Below, piece by piece: positions 9,947 through 18,302 of a stretch of 64,000 bases of DNA (positions within the stretch are counted from its first letter, which is position 1; the number at the start of each line of letters is the position of its first letter). The stretch covers positions 6,757,901 through 6,821,900 of the forward strand of contig NZ_CP019428.1 in NCBI RefSeq assembly GCF_009834565.1, read 5' to 3'. Below the pieces are notes generated by a model. That model ran no database searches, was not told the DNA's origin, and saw only the letters and a program-made list of their open reading frames with translations. Made by a program: the position numbers and the translations under genes. Source of the DNA: Pseudomonas sp. R76. Lineage in GTDB: Bacteria > Pseudomonadota > Gammaproteobacteria > Pseudomonadales > Pseudomonadaceae.

Positions 9947-10201
9947 TCAGCCGTGCATAGTTCCGCAAACTTCCAACTCCGCAGCCTCCAGCACAGCGCG
10001 TGGATCTTCTGTTAAAACACTTTTCGGCTGACGACCTCCCAGGCAGCCGTCACTCGACCCAAACCAAAATGCCATACCCCAACCGTCCTTCTGAGAACCA
10101 AGGACCGACCGCAGATCATCGTGAACGGTAATCTGCGGATAAAAGGTACTGCCCGCTGCCAGTACCACTCTGGATCCTGGGAAACTCTCATAACCACAAC
10201 A
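9947..10201 (-). pseudogene. Fragment resembling an Xre/MbcA/ParS-type antitoxin C-terminal domain
   Basis: An open frame on the minus strand with no ATG before the upstream stop at 10202-10204. The readable part has segments typical of the toxin-binding domain of Xre/MbcA/ParS antitoxins: FPGSR near the start, a GW.MAFWF stretch, GGRQP, and PRAVLEAAELE near the end. The N-terminal helix-turn-helix part is missing. It sits directly downstream of the three small proteins and could in principle start at GTG within SRVVLAAG, but a truncated remnant is more likely. No partner RES toxin is nearby. Bases 9673-9946 hold no recognisable gene. Confidence 0.4.
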
Positions 10202-10220
10202 TCAGCAAGTCGAGAAAGCT

Positions 10221-10352
10221 TTACGGTTGCTTCGGAGGGGGCGCGACAGGCTTGGCCACTGCTTGCGAAGTCGGTCTTTGGGGAACATAGCCGTTAGTTT
10301 GCAAACCATCCTGCACGGGAGCTGGCTTACCATTTTCATTTTTGTCAGTCAT
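10221..10352 (-). CDS. Small Pro-rich tandem protein, copy 3
   Basis: A 43-residue protein, the third and last of three related small proteins downstream of the DUF6338-type gene. It starts MTDK, has the shared block GYVPQRPTS in the middle and ends VAPPPKQP. It is hydrophilic, lacks a signal peptide or membrane segment, and is probably largely disordered apart from the two conserved blocks. It is 14 bases from copy 2 and has a purine-rich ribosome site (AGGAAGG) about 9 bases before ATG 10352. Function unknown. It is identified as real because three adjacent frames share the same start, middle and end motifs. Confidence 0.75.
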   Translation of the reverse strand: MTDKNENGKPAPVQDGLQTNGYVPQRPTSQAVAKPVAPPPKQP

Positions 10353-10366
10353 TTCCTATACCTTCC

Positions 10367-10498
10367 TCAAGGATTTTTTGGTGGAGGAGCTACCGATTTA
10401 CTTTCGCTGGTTGGTTTTGGAGAGTATCCATCCCTAAACTCTTGCCGTCCGCCATCACCTGATCCGCTTGTACCGCCGTTCTTTTGCTTGTCTGACAT
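10367..10498 (-). CDS. Small Pro-rich tandem protein, copy 2
   Basis: A 43-residue protein that begins MSDK, continues with a Gly/Ser-rich stretch (about residues 8-17), then carries DGYSPKPTSE and ends VAPPPKNP. It resembles its two neighbours in the start, the GY-x-P-x-PTS block and the proline-rich tail, while the linker differs in sequence. A GGAG lies about 9 bases ahead of ATG 10498. The gap to copy 1 is 51 bases. No enzyme motif or membrane segment is visible; a short adaptor or ligand for the membrane protein is an inference only. Confidence 0.78.
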   Translation of the reverse strand: MSDKQKNGGTSGSGDGGRQEFRDGYSPKPTSESKSVAPPPKNP

Positions 10499-10549
10499 TA
10501 ATAGTCGCTCCGCTGTCTAAAGATTATCTGGAATTTACTCAACAAACCT

Positions 10550-10687
10550 TTATGGATTTTTAGGTGGTGGTGCTGGCGCACGCTCGCTTGTTGGAATAGG
10601 CATATAACCGTTACTTACGCGACCTGTATCGCGCTTTTTGGAAGGAGGGGCAACTCTTTCAGATGAGTCATTTTTCTTGTTCGACAT
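10550..10687 (-). CDS. Small Pro-rich tandem protein, copy 1, overlapping the DUF6338-type gene
   Basis: A 45-residue protein that starts MSNKKN, has NGYMPIPTSE in the middle and ends APAPPPKNP. Its start lies inside the 3' end of the membrane protein gene (20-base overlap in another frame), so it is probably translationally coupled to it. GAGG lies about 9 bases before the chosen ATG. Another in-frame ATG six bases upstream would add Met-Lys; the inner ATG is preferred because it matches the MS/TDK starts of the two paralogues. Confidence 0.78.
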   Translation of the reverse strand: MSNKKNDSSERVAPPSKKRDTGRVSNGYMPIPTSERAPAPPPKNP

Positions 10688-11294
10688 TTTCATTTTCCTC
10701 AGCGTCTTTGAGGTTGAAGAGCTCAAGTGTAGCTATTTCTTTGGCAAGTATGATGATACCGGCGGAGTCATTTCTCTTTCGTTCGAATCCCCCTCCCTCG
10801 CTCAAAACCCATGCCTCTTCGAGGTATATCTGCTCCGGTGCCGGACTGCTCGAAGCAAAAGACTTTGTGTCGAAGCGGCCCGCGATTTGACGTCCGTCAA
10901 CCAAGGTCACTATCACCCAATAGCGACCTCGCTGGCTGAACACAAAATCCCAAGGTTTTCCCGTGGGGTGCGCAAGCGATCGTTGCAGCAGCTGGGTTTT
11001 GCGAAGCCATAGAAAGGCCCATGCCCAAGCAATCGGAGCAACCAGCACTACAAGGATGTAAAACAACACATAAAGCGTTGGATAGGATGCTCTGAGGTTG
11101 AAGTTCTCTACTGCGTAAATCGGCCCCAATAGCAGCGCGTAGTTGATGGAGCTATAGGCGACGGCGTCTATTAACTGTTGCGCTGAGTCTTTGACTTGCG
11201 TCGGCTGAAGAAGCGCGTACATCTTCAGGCTGATGAATCCGGGAACGACGAAAGCGATGAAATAGAAAAGCTTGTTGGCTGCCCAAATATCCAT
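10668..11294 (-). CDS. DUF6338-type membrane protein
   Basis: A 208-residue protein with three predicted membrane helices at about residues 7-28, 45-65 and 73-97, then a soluble C-terminal half. The C-terminal domain has the pattern I associate with DUF6338: WDFVFSQRGRYWVIVTL, DGR, a SFASS-P segment, IYLEEAW and GIIILAKEIATLELF. A stretch resembling a ribosome site (AGGAC) precedes ATG 11294. It heads a four-gene run with three tandem small proteins, the first overlapping its end. Its function is not known to me. The membrane-plus-cytosolic-domain design would suit a membrane-acting defence or stress protein, but that is inference. Confidence 0.8.
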   Translation of the reverse strand: MDIWAANKLFYFIAFVVPGFISLKMYALLQPTQVKDSAQQLIDAVAYSSINYALLLGPIYAVENFNLRASYPTLYVLFYILVVLVAPIAWAWAFLWLRKTQLLQRSLAHPTGKPWDFVFSQRGRYWVIVTLVDGRQIAGRFDTKSFASSSPAPEQIYLEEAWVLSEGGGFERKRNDSAGIIILAKEIATLELFNLKDAEENENVEQEK

Positions 11295-11426
11295 ATCAGT
11301 CCTTTTTAATTGGGTTCTGTTGTCGTCGTCAGAAGTCGGTCAATGCAAGCTGAGCAGATATTGCCCTATCAGCGTCCCTGCTAGCATGATTAGGTCTGAT
11401 AAAAACTCATTTCGCAGGCCTTGCGC

Positions 11427-11577
11427 TGTTGGCGCTGATACGATTTTGACCCAGGCTGCTGAATTTGACTGACCCAAACATACCCTTTTAAATCCCGCGC
11501 GAGGTCTTCGTTTTCTGAGTTTTCGGGTGGGTCAACGAAGTCCGGCAGACTGGGTCAAAATCGTATCAGCGCCAACA
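11427..11577. repeat. Miniature inverted-repeat element, IS21-like
   Basis: A 151-base unit with perfect 27-base terminal inverted repeats (11427-11453 and 11551-11577). They begin TGTTGGCGCTGATACG and contain TTTTGACCCA. Ends of this kind (TGT...ACA with TTTGACCCA) resemble IS21-family termini. The inside has no reading frame; it contains further short GACCCA/TGGGTC motifs. No flanking direct repeat is evident. The rest of the 11295-11731 gap shows nothing recognisable. Confidence 0.7.
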
Positions 11578-11731
11578 CATACAGCTCAGCACCGCAAGCA
11601 CAGGTGACCAGACTCGGTAGCGCCAGTGCCGCAAAGCGCAGGATGACCAGGCCGTATACCCCCTCCAGTCGGCTAAAAGGGTCACTCTTGCGACATCCAC
11701 CAGCGGTGTAATAGATGTATCCGTCAAGCTG

Positions 11732-12033
11732 TCACACATCACGCTCATGTCCAACGCAATGAATGCATCCCGGGCTTGGCGAAACGCATGGTGCTGGTAA
11801 TTTTCGCCCGGCGAGTTCCAGCTGAAAATTAATCTCGGCGTCAACCCAACTCGCTAACTCGGCCGCCGCGGAATGAAACGCGCGCTCCAGCTCTTTCATA
11901 TCCGGCGCGTCGTCTGATGCATCCAGCCAAGCCTTTCTGGCAATGCGGTAATCCTCCAAGACCGACAGGATATCCTCACTAAGTCTGATAGCCGCCGGAA
12001 ACGATAGGATATGAGGGGGGTCTGCCTTTTTCA
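11732..12033 (-). CDS. Hypothetical protein, possibly frameshifted
   Basis: A 100-residue frame from ATG 12033. The first ~70 residues look like a compact helical protein (segment LSEDILSVLEDYRIARKAWLDA followed by a second helix up to WVDAEINFQLELAG). After that the composition changes to a Pro/Cys-rich tail, while another frame at 11566-11844 continues with helix-like sequence (ENYQHHAFRQARDAFIALDM). This suggests one gene with a frameshift near 11830. I do not recognise the family. The 267 bases between it and mtlD hold no clear gene. Confidence 0.4.
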
Positions 12034-12300
12034 TGGTGGTTTTTCCTACATCTCGTTGCATATATCTATATTCCGGATCGCTGGTTTTGCCGGTACAAAG
12101 AGCACGTCGAACAGGAAAGAGAGAAGGTGCCGGCGACTGCCTTGCGAAAGCAGTTCGTCCTCGCCGGCGCCAAACGCGCCCGAGAGTTGCGGGCATGAAT
12201 CTGGCCAGATGGTTATGTTGAACAGACAAAGCGCTGTAGCGGTTCAGGAACGTCTGGGTAAAACGCGTAAGACTCCCCTGCGTAGTTACGACATGGACGG

Positions 12301-14442
12301 CTACGATCCAACCTGAAGTGGCCAATCCCAGTGAGCCGAGATAGGTTCCACAAGCTGCCGAAAATGCCCCGAAATCGCCTCTATCAGAGTCGCATCAGTA
12401 AGCGGATCTAACCCAGGATAGGGCTTACCGTTGTAGTTCCCCGTATAAGTCAGTACGTTCTCAACACTGCCAGTGTCATCGTAAAGCTTCCTTATCTGAA
12501 AGCACTCCTGTTCTTTGCTGTCGGTCGAACGCAGTGCGTAATGGATGGCCAATGCAGCGCCGAACTCCAGAGCAGGGGTATCAATGCCGTGTTTTCTGGC
12601 GAGTTCGATGCTGCTCAGAATGCGCTCGTTGCGTTGTAACTTGCGCAGAGGGTCGCGCGCTACACGGGCGCAAGGGTCCTTGAAGGAGGTTTTGCAGCGC
12701 TCCAAGAAGGTTTGAGCAAAACCGGCGACGGCCTCGTTCATCTGTGCATTGTCTGCCAGCAAAGCAGGGGCCACCTCCTGACGGATCAAGCGCTCCGCCA
12801 AAGCGTCGACACGCGGGTCGCCCATGCCCTGGCCCACCCAGTCGTACCCCAGTAAGCTGGCATACCAGGCAATAATCGCGTGAGGGCCGTTCCATAGGCG
12901 GTTCTTGATGACCTGGATTTGCGCGATATCGTCGACGGTCTTCACCTGGCGCAGCCGCTCCAGCAGACCGCTGCCGCGCTCCACGTACAGGGGCATGTCC
13001 GGCTCGCTGTTGAACAGAATCAAATGCATCTGGTTGAGTGCGCAACTGGACTGGGTGAACGGGCGAAATCGACCAATCAACCGTTCGTATTCAGGCAACG
13101 GAGTGGCAGGTTTGGGTGCCGCGATTTGCTCGTCGTCCATGCTGTTTTGGAACATTTGCGACTTTATCCGCAGTTGTCTCAGCAAGGCATCATTGCTGAT
13201 CTTGTTGACGATGCGGCTGACCACGGTTTCGGCAAAGTGGGTCTTGTTCAAGATCTGCTGGCAGATATCTACCGAGCACAACAGCGCCAACTCCGCTTCG
13301 ACGTGCCGGCGAACGAAGGCGGCGCCACCTACCTTGTTCAACACAATCAAGATCGTGAGTTCGCGGCCGCGGTGCTCAAAGCGTCGTAACAGCCCCTTGG
13401 CGATTACCCCTGCCTGTTTGCGGATGGCTTGCTCGGGCAAGCTAAGTCCAACGATCTCTGCGACGTCATACATATCTATCACCGCTTCGGCGTCATCCAT
13501 GTCGATCATTCGCATGTTTTCGATGGTCTGATCGAAGGATGTCGCGCCGTAACGCACGCTGTACCGGCCAAACGCCGCGACAGTCTCACGCAGCATGCGC
13601 GACCGGGTAGCTGCGATAATTTCACTAGGCCGGGTGTAGCCGTCCCAGTGGGAGAAGACTTGCGTTAGGTATCCACCACCGATGGCCCCAAAGCCATGAA
13701 TACCCACGCGGAATTGGTTCAGCGCCTGGGGAAAAGGCTCGCTCAATTCTGGTGTGCCCAAGTGGGGGATGCACTCGCTTAAGTCTGCGAGAAACTCGTG
13801 CATGCTGTGGTACGCCTTGAGCGCTCCGGCCTTGACCTCGGTGGCGGGCGGCTTGATGTCTTCAATCAGGATCGGCTGCCCTTCCGCACGGATTGCCGAC
13901 AGCAAACCGTTTTCAGAGTCTTCGACCATGAAGCAACTGCCAGGCGCGCAATTGAGGGCGCCGGCCGCGCGCAAGAATATCTCGGGGTGAGGCTTGCCCT
14001 GGCTGACTTCGTCGCCACACACAGTAATGTCGAAGTACTTGAGCACGTTGGCATTGATCAGGTATTCCTCGGCAATGGCTCGGCGGCTTGAAGTAGCGAC
14101 CGCCATGGTCAGGCCGCATTTGCGTAACCGCTCCAGCACCTCCAGCAAACCCGCCTTGATGGGTACGCCGTGATGACGCACGTACTCCAGTTCAAGTTCA
14201 TCAGCCCGCTGGCGGATCTGCGCGTAGGGGAAATCTTCACCGTTGTGCGCCTTCGCGAGCGCTTCGGCCTTCTTCGCGCTCAAGCCCAGTGAGCCGATCA
14301 AGGTTTCCTCGCTGAGCGGCTTGCCGAAAAGCTCGTTGGAAGCCTGTTTGAGGGTTCTGAAGCGCAACCGCTCTGTATCAAACATGGTGCCATCCATATC
14401 GAAGATGGCGCTGAGTATTCTCTTCCCCTGGAAAAAAATCAT
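12301..14442 (-). CDS. mtlD: Bifunctional mannitol-1-phosphatase / mannitol-1-phosphate 5-dehydrogenase
   Basis: A 713-residue fusion that should reduce fructose-6-phosphate to mannitol-1-phosphate and then dephosphorylate it to mannitol, a compatible solute. Residues ~10-215 are a HAD phosphatase: motif I DMDGTMFDT, motif II around ATSSRR, and the acidic motif VEDSENG. From ~245 on is a polyol/mannitol dehydrogenase: nucleotide-binding GIHGFGAIGGGYL, the lysine region LNKVGG and a conserved NGPHAIIAWYASLLGY. This HAD-dehydrogenase order is the unusual MtlD described from Acinetobacter as the enzyme of salt-induced mannitol synthesis. GGAG precedes ATG 14442. It stands alone, with a long upstream gap that could hold stress-responsive control. 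The gene is intact. Confidence 0.9.
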   Translation of the reverse strand: MIFFQGKRILSAIFDMDGTMFDTERLRFRTLKQASNELFGKPLSEETLIGSLGLSAKKAEALAKAHNGEDFPYAQIRQRADELELEYVRHHGVPIKAGLLEVLERLRKCGLTMAVATSSRRAIAEEYLINANVLKYFDITVCGDEVSQGKPHPEIFLRAAGALNCAPGSCFMVEDSENGLLSAIRAEGQPILIEDIKPPATEVKAGALKAYHSMHEFLADLSECIPHLGTPELSEPFPQALNQFRVGIHGFGAIGGGYLTQVFSHWDGYTRPSEIIAATRSRMLRETVAAFGRYSVRYGATSFDQTIENMRMIDMDDAEAVIDMYDVAEIVGLSLPEQAIRKQAGVIAKGLLRRFEHRGRELTILIVLNKVGGAAFVRRHVEAELALLCSVDICQQILNKTHFAETVVSRIVNKISNDALLRQLRIKSQMFQNSMDDEQIAAPKPATPLPEYERLIGRFRPFTQSSCALNQMHLILFNSEPDMPLYVERGSGLLERLRQVKTVDDIAQIQVIKNRLWNGPHAIIAWYASLLGYDWVGQGMGDPRVDALAERLIRQEVAPALLADNAQMNEAVAGFAQTFLERCKTSFKDPCARVARDPLRKLQRNERILSSIELARKHGIDTPALEFGAALAIHYALRSTDSKEQECFQIRKLYDDTGSVENVLTYTGNYNGKPYPGLDPLTDATLIEAISGHFRQLVEPISAHWDWPLQVGS

Positions 14443-15694
14443 TGGCTGATGCTCCTTGTAACGTGGGATCGCTCACCGCCAGTCAACCTCGTGCAAGAGG
14501 CACTGCGGCAGCACTCTGTCGTGACCCGAAGTTGATGCCGTTTGAGCCTGGATGCCGACCGGTCTGTATTTCACTCAGGTAGTGACGAATTCGGATAGAA
14601 AAAGCAGGCGAGTAGAACTCACCGCGACGAAGCGGAAAGTGACGGCGCAGGTTCAGTGACTAAACGATTAGAAAGCTAGGCGGAGGGACGTAAAGATGGC
14701 GCCGATAGGCGCAACTGCCAGAGAAACAAGTTGGCAAGCCGTGTGAAGCGGAGAGTGTGGAGCGGTGCGTAACGAACCCTGTGGCTACATTTATGTAGCG
14801 TTTAACGTGAGGCCCACAGTGCGCAAACAGGGATGCGTGCAATGGGCCAGAATGGCGATTGATGCGTGTGATTCCATGCATAGGGCTGGATAACTTCCTA
14901 CGAAGTGGCTCGTCGTTTTTTAGCAATAGCATGTACGGGATGCCCAAATCAAGGGTGACGGGTGCACAGTCCGGACTTCAATTGAACCCGAGCAGTGGAC
15001 GGACATGGCCATCCTTTTTTTGAAAAATCCGCAGTATTAAAGCGCTCCGACGGGATCGGCTCAAAGCGCTTTTGGTCGGTTCAAGTGAGGTTTTAATATT
15101 TTTTAACAATTAATTTTTGTCTTTTTTGAAACTCCTAAGCCCCGGAAGGCATGGCCTAGAGCCATGACCACGGGACAGATTGTCGCACTCAACGAGAGGT
15201 AAGGCGGTTGCGCTGAAACGTTTCAGGTGCGATAAAAAAAAGGGATGAGATACGAAAGCCAATAAAAATCCTAAATTTCCGACTGCGAGCCGACAACTTC
15301 GCCGAGCCCCTATTCACAACTTTCAGTCCGCTCCTCCTACTGGAAACCCTGCCGTTCAACCTCATAGAGGCAATTTCATTCGGTATCGCCAACGCCGAGC
15401 TGTAACAAGGACCGGACCATTGAGAAATCAATCCACTCCGAACGGTGACATCGCCCGACCCGGCGAGAAAACCAGTATCCCCTACCCGGGGTCTTTCGTC
15501 GGCCTGACTGAAGTGATCAGTGCCGTGCAAACCGCCCTGTCTGCGCTGAGAGCGCTGATGAAAATGTCTCTGCTCAATCCAGCGCCGGATGATAAGTCGC
15601 CCTCGAACAAATCCAAGCGCAAGAACAGGGTATGCGCGCATCGGCCCGACCGCGGGGCAAGCGCCACGCGAACAGAGTAAGGATCGGGGGACCC
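14443..15694. other. Long region without a recognisable gene
   Basis: About 1.25 kb between the divergent mtlD and DUF1254 genes. Short frames exist on both strands but none has a convincing start, composition or family motif. An AT-rich stretch at about 15085-15135 (TTTAATATTTTTTAACAATT) could be promoter DNA. The part next to mtlD, up to about 14640, is the likely place for its promoter and any salt-responsive control, but I cannot name a site. Confidence 0.5.
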
Positions 15695-16891
15695 ATGTCT
15701 AAATTTACGTGCGCTCAGGTTTTACTCTCGGCAGCAACATTCACTGCTGCATTTTGCGTTCCGGCCGACACGGCCATCCACAGTCACGAACCGCTTAATT
15801 TGGCACCCAATACCTTCCCTCAGGACTATTGCACAGCCAAGCTCAGTCAATACGACACCCATATACACACCAACAGCGTTCTACCGCTGCGGGCCGCTTT
15901 TCCGATTTATGGCAATCCCGGCGCTCACATCGCTAATAACTCTGGCATTGGCGAGCAGGGCTTTTCCGACATTTTCCCAATGCCAGGTGAATGGAAGCAG
16001 CTAGACATCGGTCCACCAATCACTTCGTCCACTGCAGAACAGGATGAAGAATTATCTGCTCCCAATTCCATCGACCAGATTTTCGCCGAGTCTGACTTCC
16101 AACAGGCGATCCAGAGCTACCTGTGGGCGCTGCCATTGGTGTTCTACACCCAGTTGCAGGATGAAATCGGCAACAAACTGGATACCCACAGCGGTGATCT
16201 GATGATGCTAAGCGGCGACGAAAATACGCTTGGCGCCCAAGTCGAAAACCCTGCGACGGCTTACATTCTAGCGTTCGTAGACCTCAATGAAACAGGTCCA
16301 CTGGTGATCGAGCTCCCCCCCGATCCAACGGCTGTGGGTGGCGTCGGCGACTTCTGGCAGCGAGTTATCATCGACATGGGGCAAGTCAGTCGGGAGCAAG
16401 AGAAGGGTGGCAAATTTCTGGTAGTACCTTCAGGAGTAGAACCTCCCGCTGATGTCGGAAAGTTTGAATTGGCTAGATCGGAAACCACGAACGTGCTGTT
16501 GAGCCTTCGCGTACCCAACCCAGTCAAGGGTAAAGCGCTGATCAAAAAAATGAAGATCTATCCCTATGCCGAACAAGACAAACCGGGCAAGAACAAACTG
16601 CTGTCCGCCAGCAGCAGTATCTGGTCTGCCGCGCACCCTCGAGGTATGGCCTATTGGGAACATTTGCACCAGATTATCCAGACGAATCCAGTCAACGAAT
16701 GTGATCGTTTCGATATGGCCATGCTTGCCGCCCTGGGCGTAGAAAAGGGTAAGCCCTTCAACCCAACCGACGAGCAGCGCAAGGCACTGGAGCAAGGCGC
16801 GCAAATCGGCGAAATGATCGCCACGCGCTCCCTATTGGTTGGATCTCCATCCAGATCTTCGAAATCGTCAACGCAGGTAATTCGACCATGA
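15695..16891 (+). CDS. DUF1254-domain exported protein, C-terminally truncated
   Basis: A 398-residue protein from ATG 15695, chosen because it begins a signal peptide (MSKFTCAQVLLSAATF, cleavage near residue 24); an earlier ATG at 15632 would bury this signal. The middle carries the DUF1254 pattern (AILAFVDLNETGPLVIELPP-like strand, a FWQR..IDMGQ segment, GGKFLVVPSG) and later RGMAYWEHLHQII. Full-length relatives continue with a DUF1214 domain after GAQIGEMIA. Here the frame instead ends within 25 residues in a Ser-rich tail, so the C-terminal domain has been lost. The protein is probably non-functional or reduced. Confidence 0.65.
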   Translation: MSKFTCAQVLLSAATFTAAFCVPADTAIHSHEPLNLAPNTFPQDYCTAKLSQYDTHIHTNSVLPLRAAFPIYGNPGAHIANNSGIGEQGFSDIFPMPGEWKQLDIGPPITSSTAEQDEELSAPNSIDQIFAESDFQQAIQSYLWALPLVFYTQLQDEIGNKLDTHSGDLMMLSGDENTLGAQVENPATAYILAFVDLNETGPLVIELPPDPTAVGGVGDFWQRVIIDMGQVSREQEKGGKFLVVPSGVEPPADVGKFELARSETTNVLLSLRVPNPVKGKALIKKMKIYPYAEQDKPGKNKLLSASSSIWSAAHPRGMAYWEHLHQIIQTNPVNECDRFDMAMLAALGVEKGKPFNPTDEQRKALEQGAQIGEMIATRSLLVGSPSRSSKSSTQVIRP

Positions 16892-16927
16892 AGAGTCCAA
16901 TGGGACGCGACAATCGGAAGAGCCCCC

Positions 16928-17263
16928 ATGCCACAAAATAAATCCGAGCACGAACTCTTCCTCCTCCTCACTGCCAAGCTAACTCTAAATGACAGTGGCT
17001 CTGTTTTTAGTTCGAATGAAGAGCAGATTGAACAGGAATTAGACGATGAAGCTGAGCGACGTGGAATTGCCCAATGGGAGTTGATATTGCAGCTAAGCAC
17101 CACTTCTGAAGAACAACTACAGAGCCAACTGCATGCAGCCCATCAAGAAATAGCTGAAATGGTCGAGATGAGTTGGGAGGATTACTGTCGACTACACAAC
17201 CTATCTGAGACGATAGAACAGCATCGTACAAGTGTGCAGGCATTCCCATCGTTCAAGAAATGA
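16928..17263 (+). CDS. Hypothetical protein
   Basis: A 111-residue, acidic, mostly helical protein with long Glu/Gln-rich stretches (about residues 25-45 and 60-85) and no signal peptide or membrane segment. I do not recognise a family. It starts at ATG 16928, 36 bases after the truncated DUF1254 frame. No enzyme motif is visible. The 147 bases after it hold nothing clear. Confidence 0.45.
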   Translation: MPQNKSEHELFLLLTAKLTLNDSGSVFSSNEEQIEQELDDEAERRGIAQWELILQLSTTSEEQLQSQLHAAHQEIAEMVEMSWEDYCRLHNLSETIEQHRTSVQAFPSFKK

Positions 17264-17410
17264 ACAGATCACTGAGCATGAACTCCTCATTGAAGTGACA
17301 TCTTTGAATTCATTTGAAAATTAGTTCGGCTACCGCCTCTTAGGCATAGAGAGGACCGCCAGATCCAATTCTTTCCGGAGCTCCTGCGTAAGCGGCTAGC
17401 CGACTTACAT

Positions 17411-18138
17411 TCACATGGCTGGCGGCGTGTGGTTTAGTCCATCGACTGCATCAAGTATTTGCCGTACCCGAACCATTACGGACATGTTCCCCTCTAGCCT
17501 TAAGACCGCACAGTTACGAGCAGCCAACCATTCCCGATGTCTGGCTAAGCTCCGTCCGGGGAGACCTCCCTCTTCATACTGCGCAGCCCAGGCCAGAAAC
17601 TCCGGTTTTGCTTGACCGAAACGTTTTATCTCTCGACGTTCTAGCCTCTCTAACCTGAGTTCAACAGGAAGATAAAGAAACACCACAAGATCAAATTCAT
17701 TTTCAAGCGGTTGACCCCAGCCCATTACAGATCCGGCGACCACGGCACGGCCATGAAAGCGCATTTCTTGTAGCAAACGCTCGAGGCCGAACTCCAACTC
17801 ATCGAACAATGTGATATGGCCTTCCTCCAGACCCGCTTTCTGGATTCCACACTGAAGCATTCGGCGAGATCCCAGACCTAACTGGCGCAATGGGATTTCG
17901 CCGTCATGCAGGGAAAGACCGCCAACTTTTAGGTTGATGGACGCCAAGTCGAGATGGGCCTTATAGGCATCAAGTACAGGGACACCCAAGAGCTTCGCAA
18001 TCTCTTGTGATTTGGTTGCTGCATTGTCGAAGTTGGTCAGGGTGACAGCCCGGTCGACATCGAGCGAACTCCTCGCGGTCCTCGATGCATTGGCCAATAG
18101 CTCGCTCAAGCTCTGCGCCGCGGTCAGCTTGGCAGCCC
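17411..18138 (-). pseudogene. Chimeric remnant: OLD-like ATPase middle part fused to a P-loop kinase-like C-terminus
   Basis: An open frame running from the IS66-side junction at about 18138 to a stop at 17411; the only usable internal start is a TTG at 18109. The first ~110 residues match the later part of an OLD-family ATP-dependent endonuclease, ending in the Walker-B-like segment HITLFDELEFGLE. From RLLQEMRFHG on it switches to the C-terminal half of a small P-loop kinase-like ATPase: LVVFLYLPVELRLERL, FLAWAAQYEEG, GRSLARHREWLAAR. The two parts belong to unrelated proteins joined in frame by deletion. The missing OLD-like N-terminus is found 4.7 kb away at 22877-23176 on the same strand. 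Confidence 0.65.
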
Positions 18139-18170
18139 CTTAGGTGAAGTCCGTACTTATTGAGTGGTAA

Positions 18171-18302
18171 GTCGAACCAAAACGAAAGGCTGAAGCGTTG
18201 ACGATCATTGAATTACCGCTTGGCCAGCAAACGCTCACGGTGAAGTGGCCATCCTCAGATCCCGAGGGATGCGCCCGCTTCATCCGAGGACTCGCCCGAT
18301 GA
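18171..18302 (+). pseudogene. Short IS66 TnpA-like remnant
   Basis: An open frame whose last 35 codons read like the end of an IS66 accessory protein (ELPLGQQTLTVKWPSSDP, then ARFIRGLAR). It ends in TGA overlapping the tnpB start as ATGA, the usual coupling in IS66 operons. There is no ATG; a TTG at 18198 is the only plausible start. The N-terminal DNA-binding part is absent. Confidence 0.4.

Noticed and set aside
14660..14947. Minus-strand frame of 95 codons between mtlD and the DUF1254 gene
   Set aside because: Its composition is irregular, there is no ribosome site and no family pattern.
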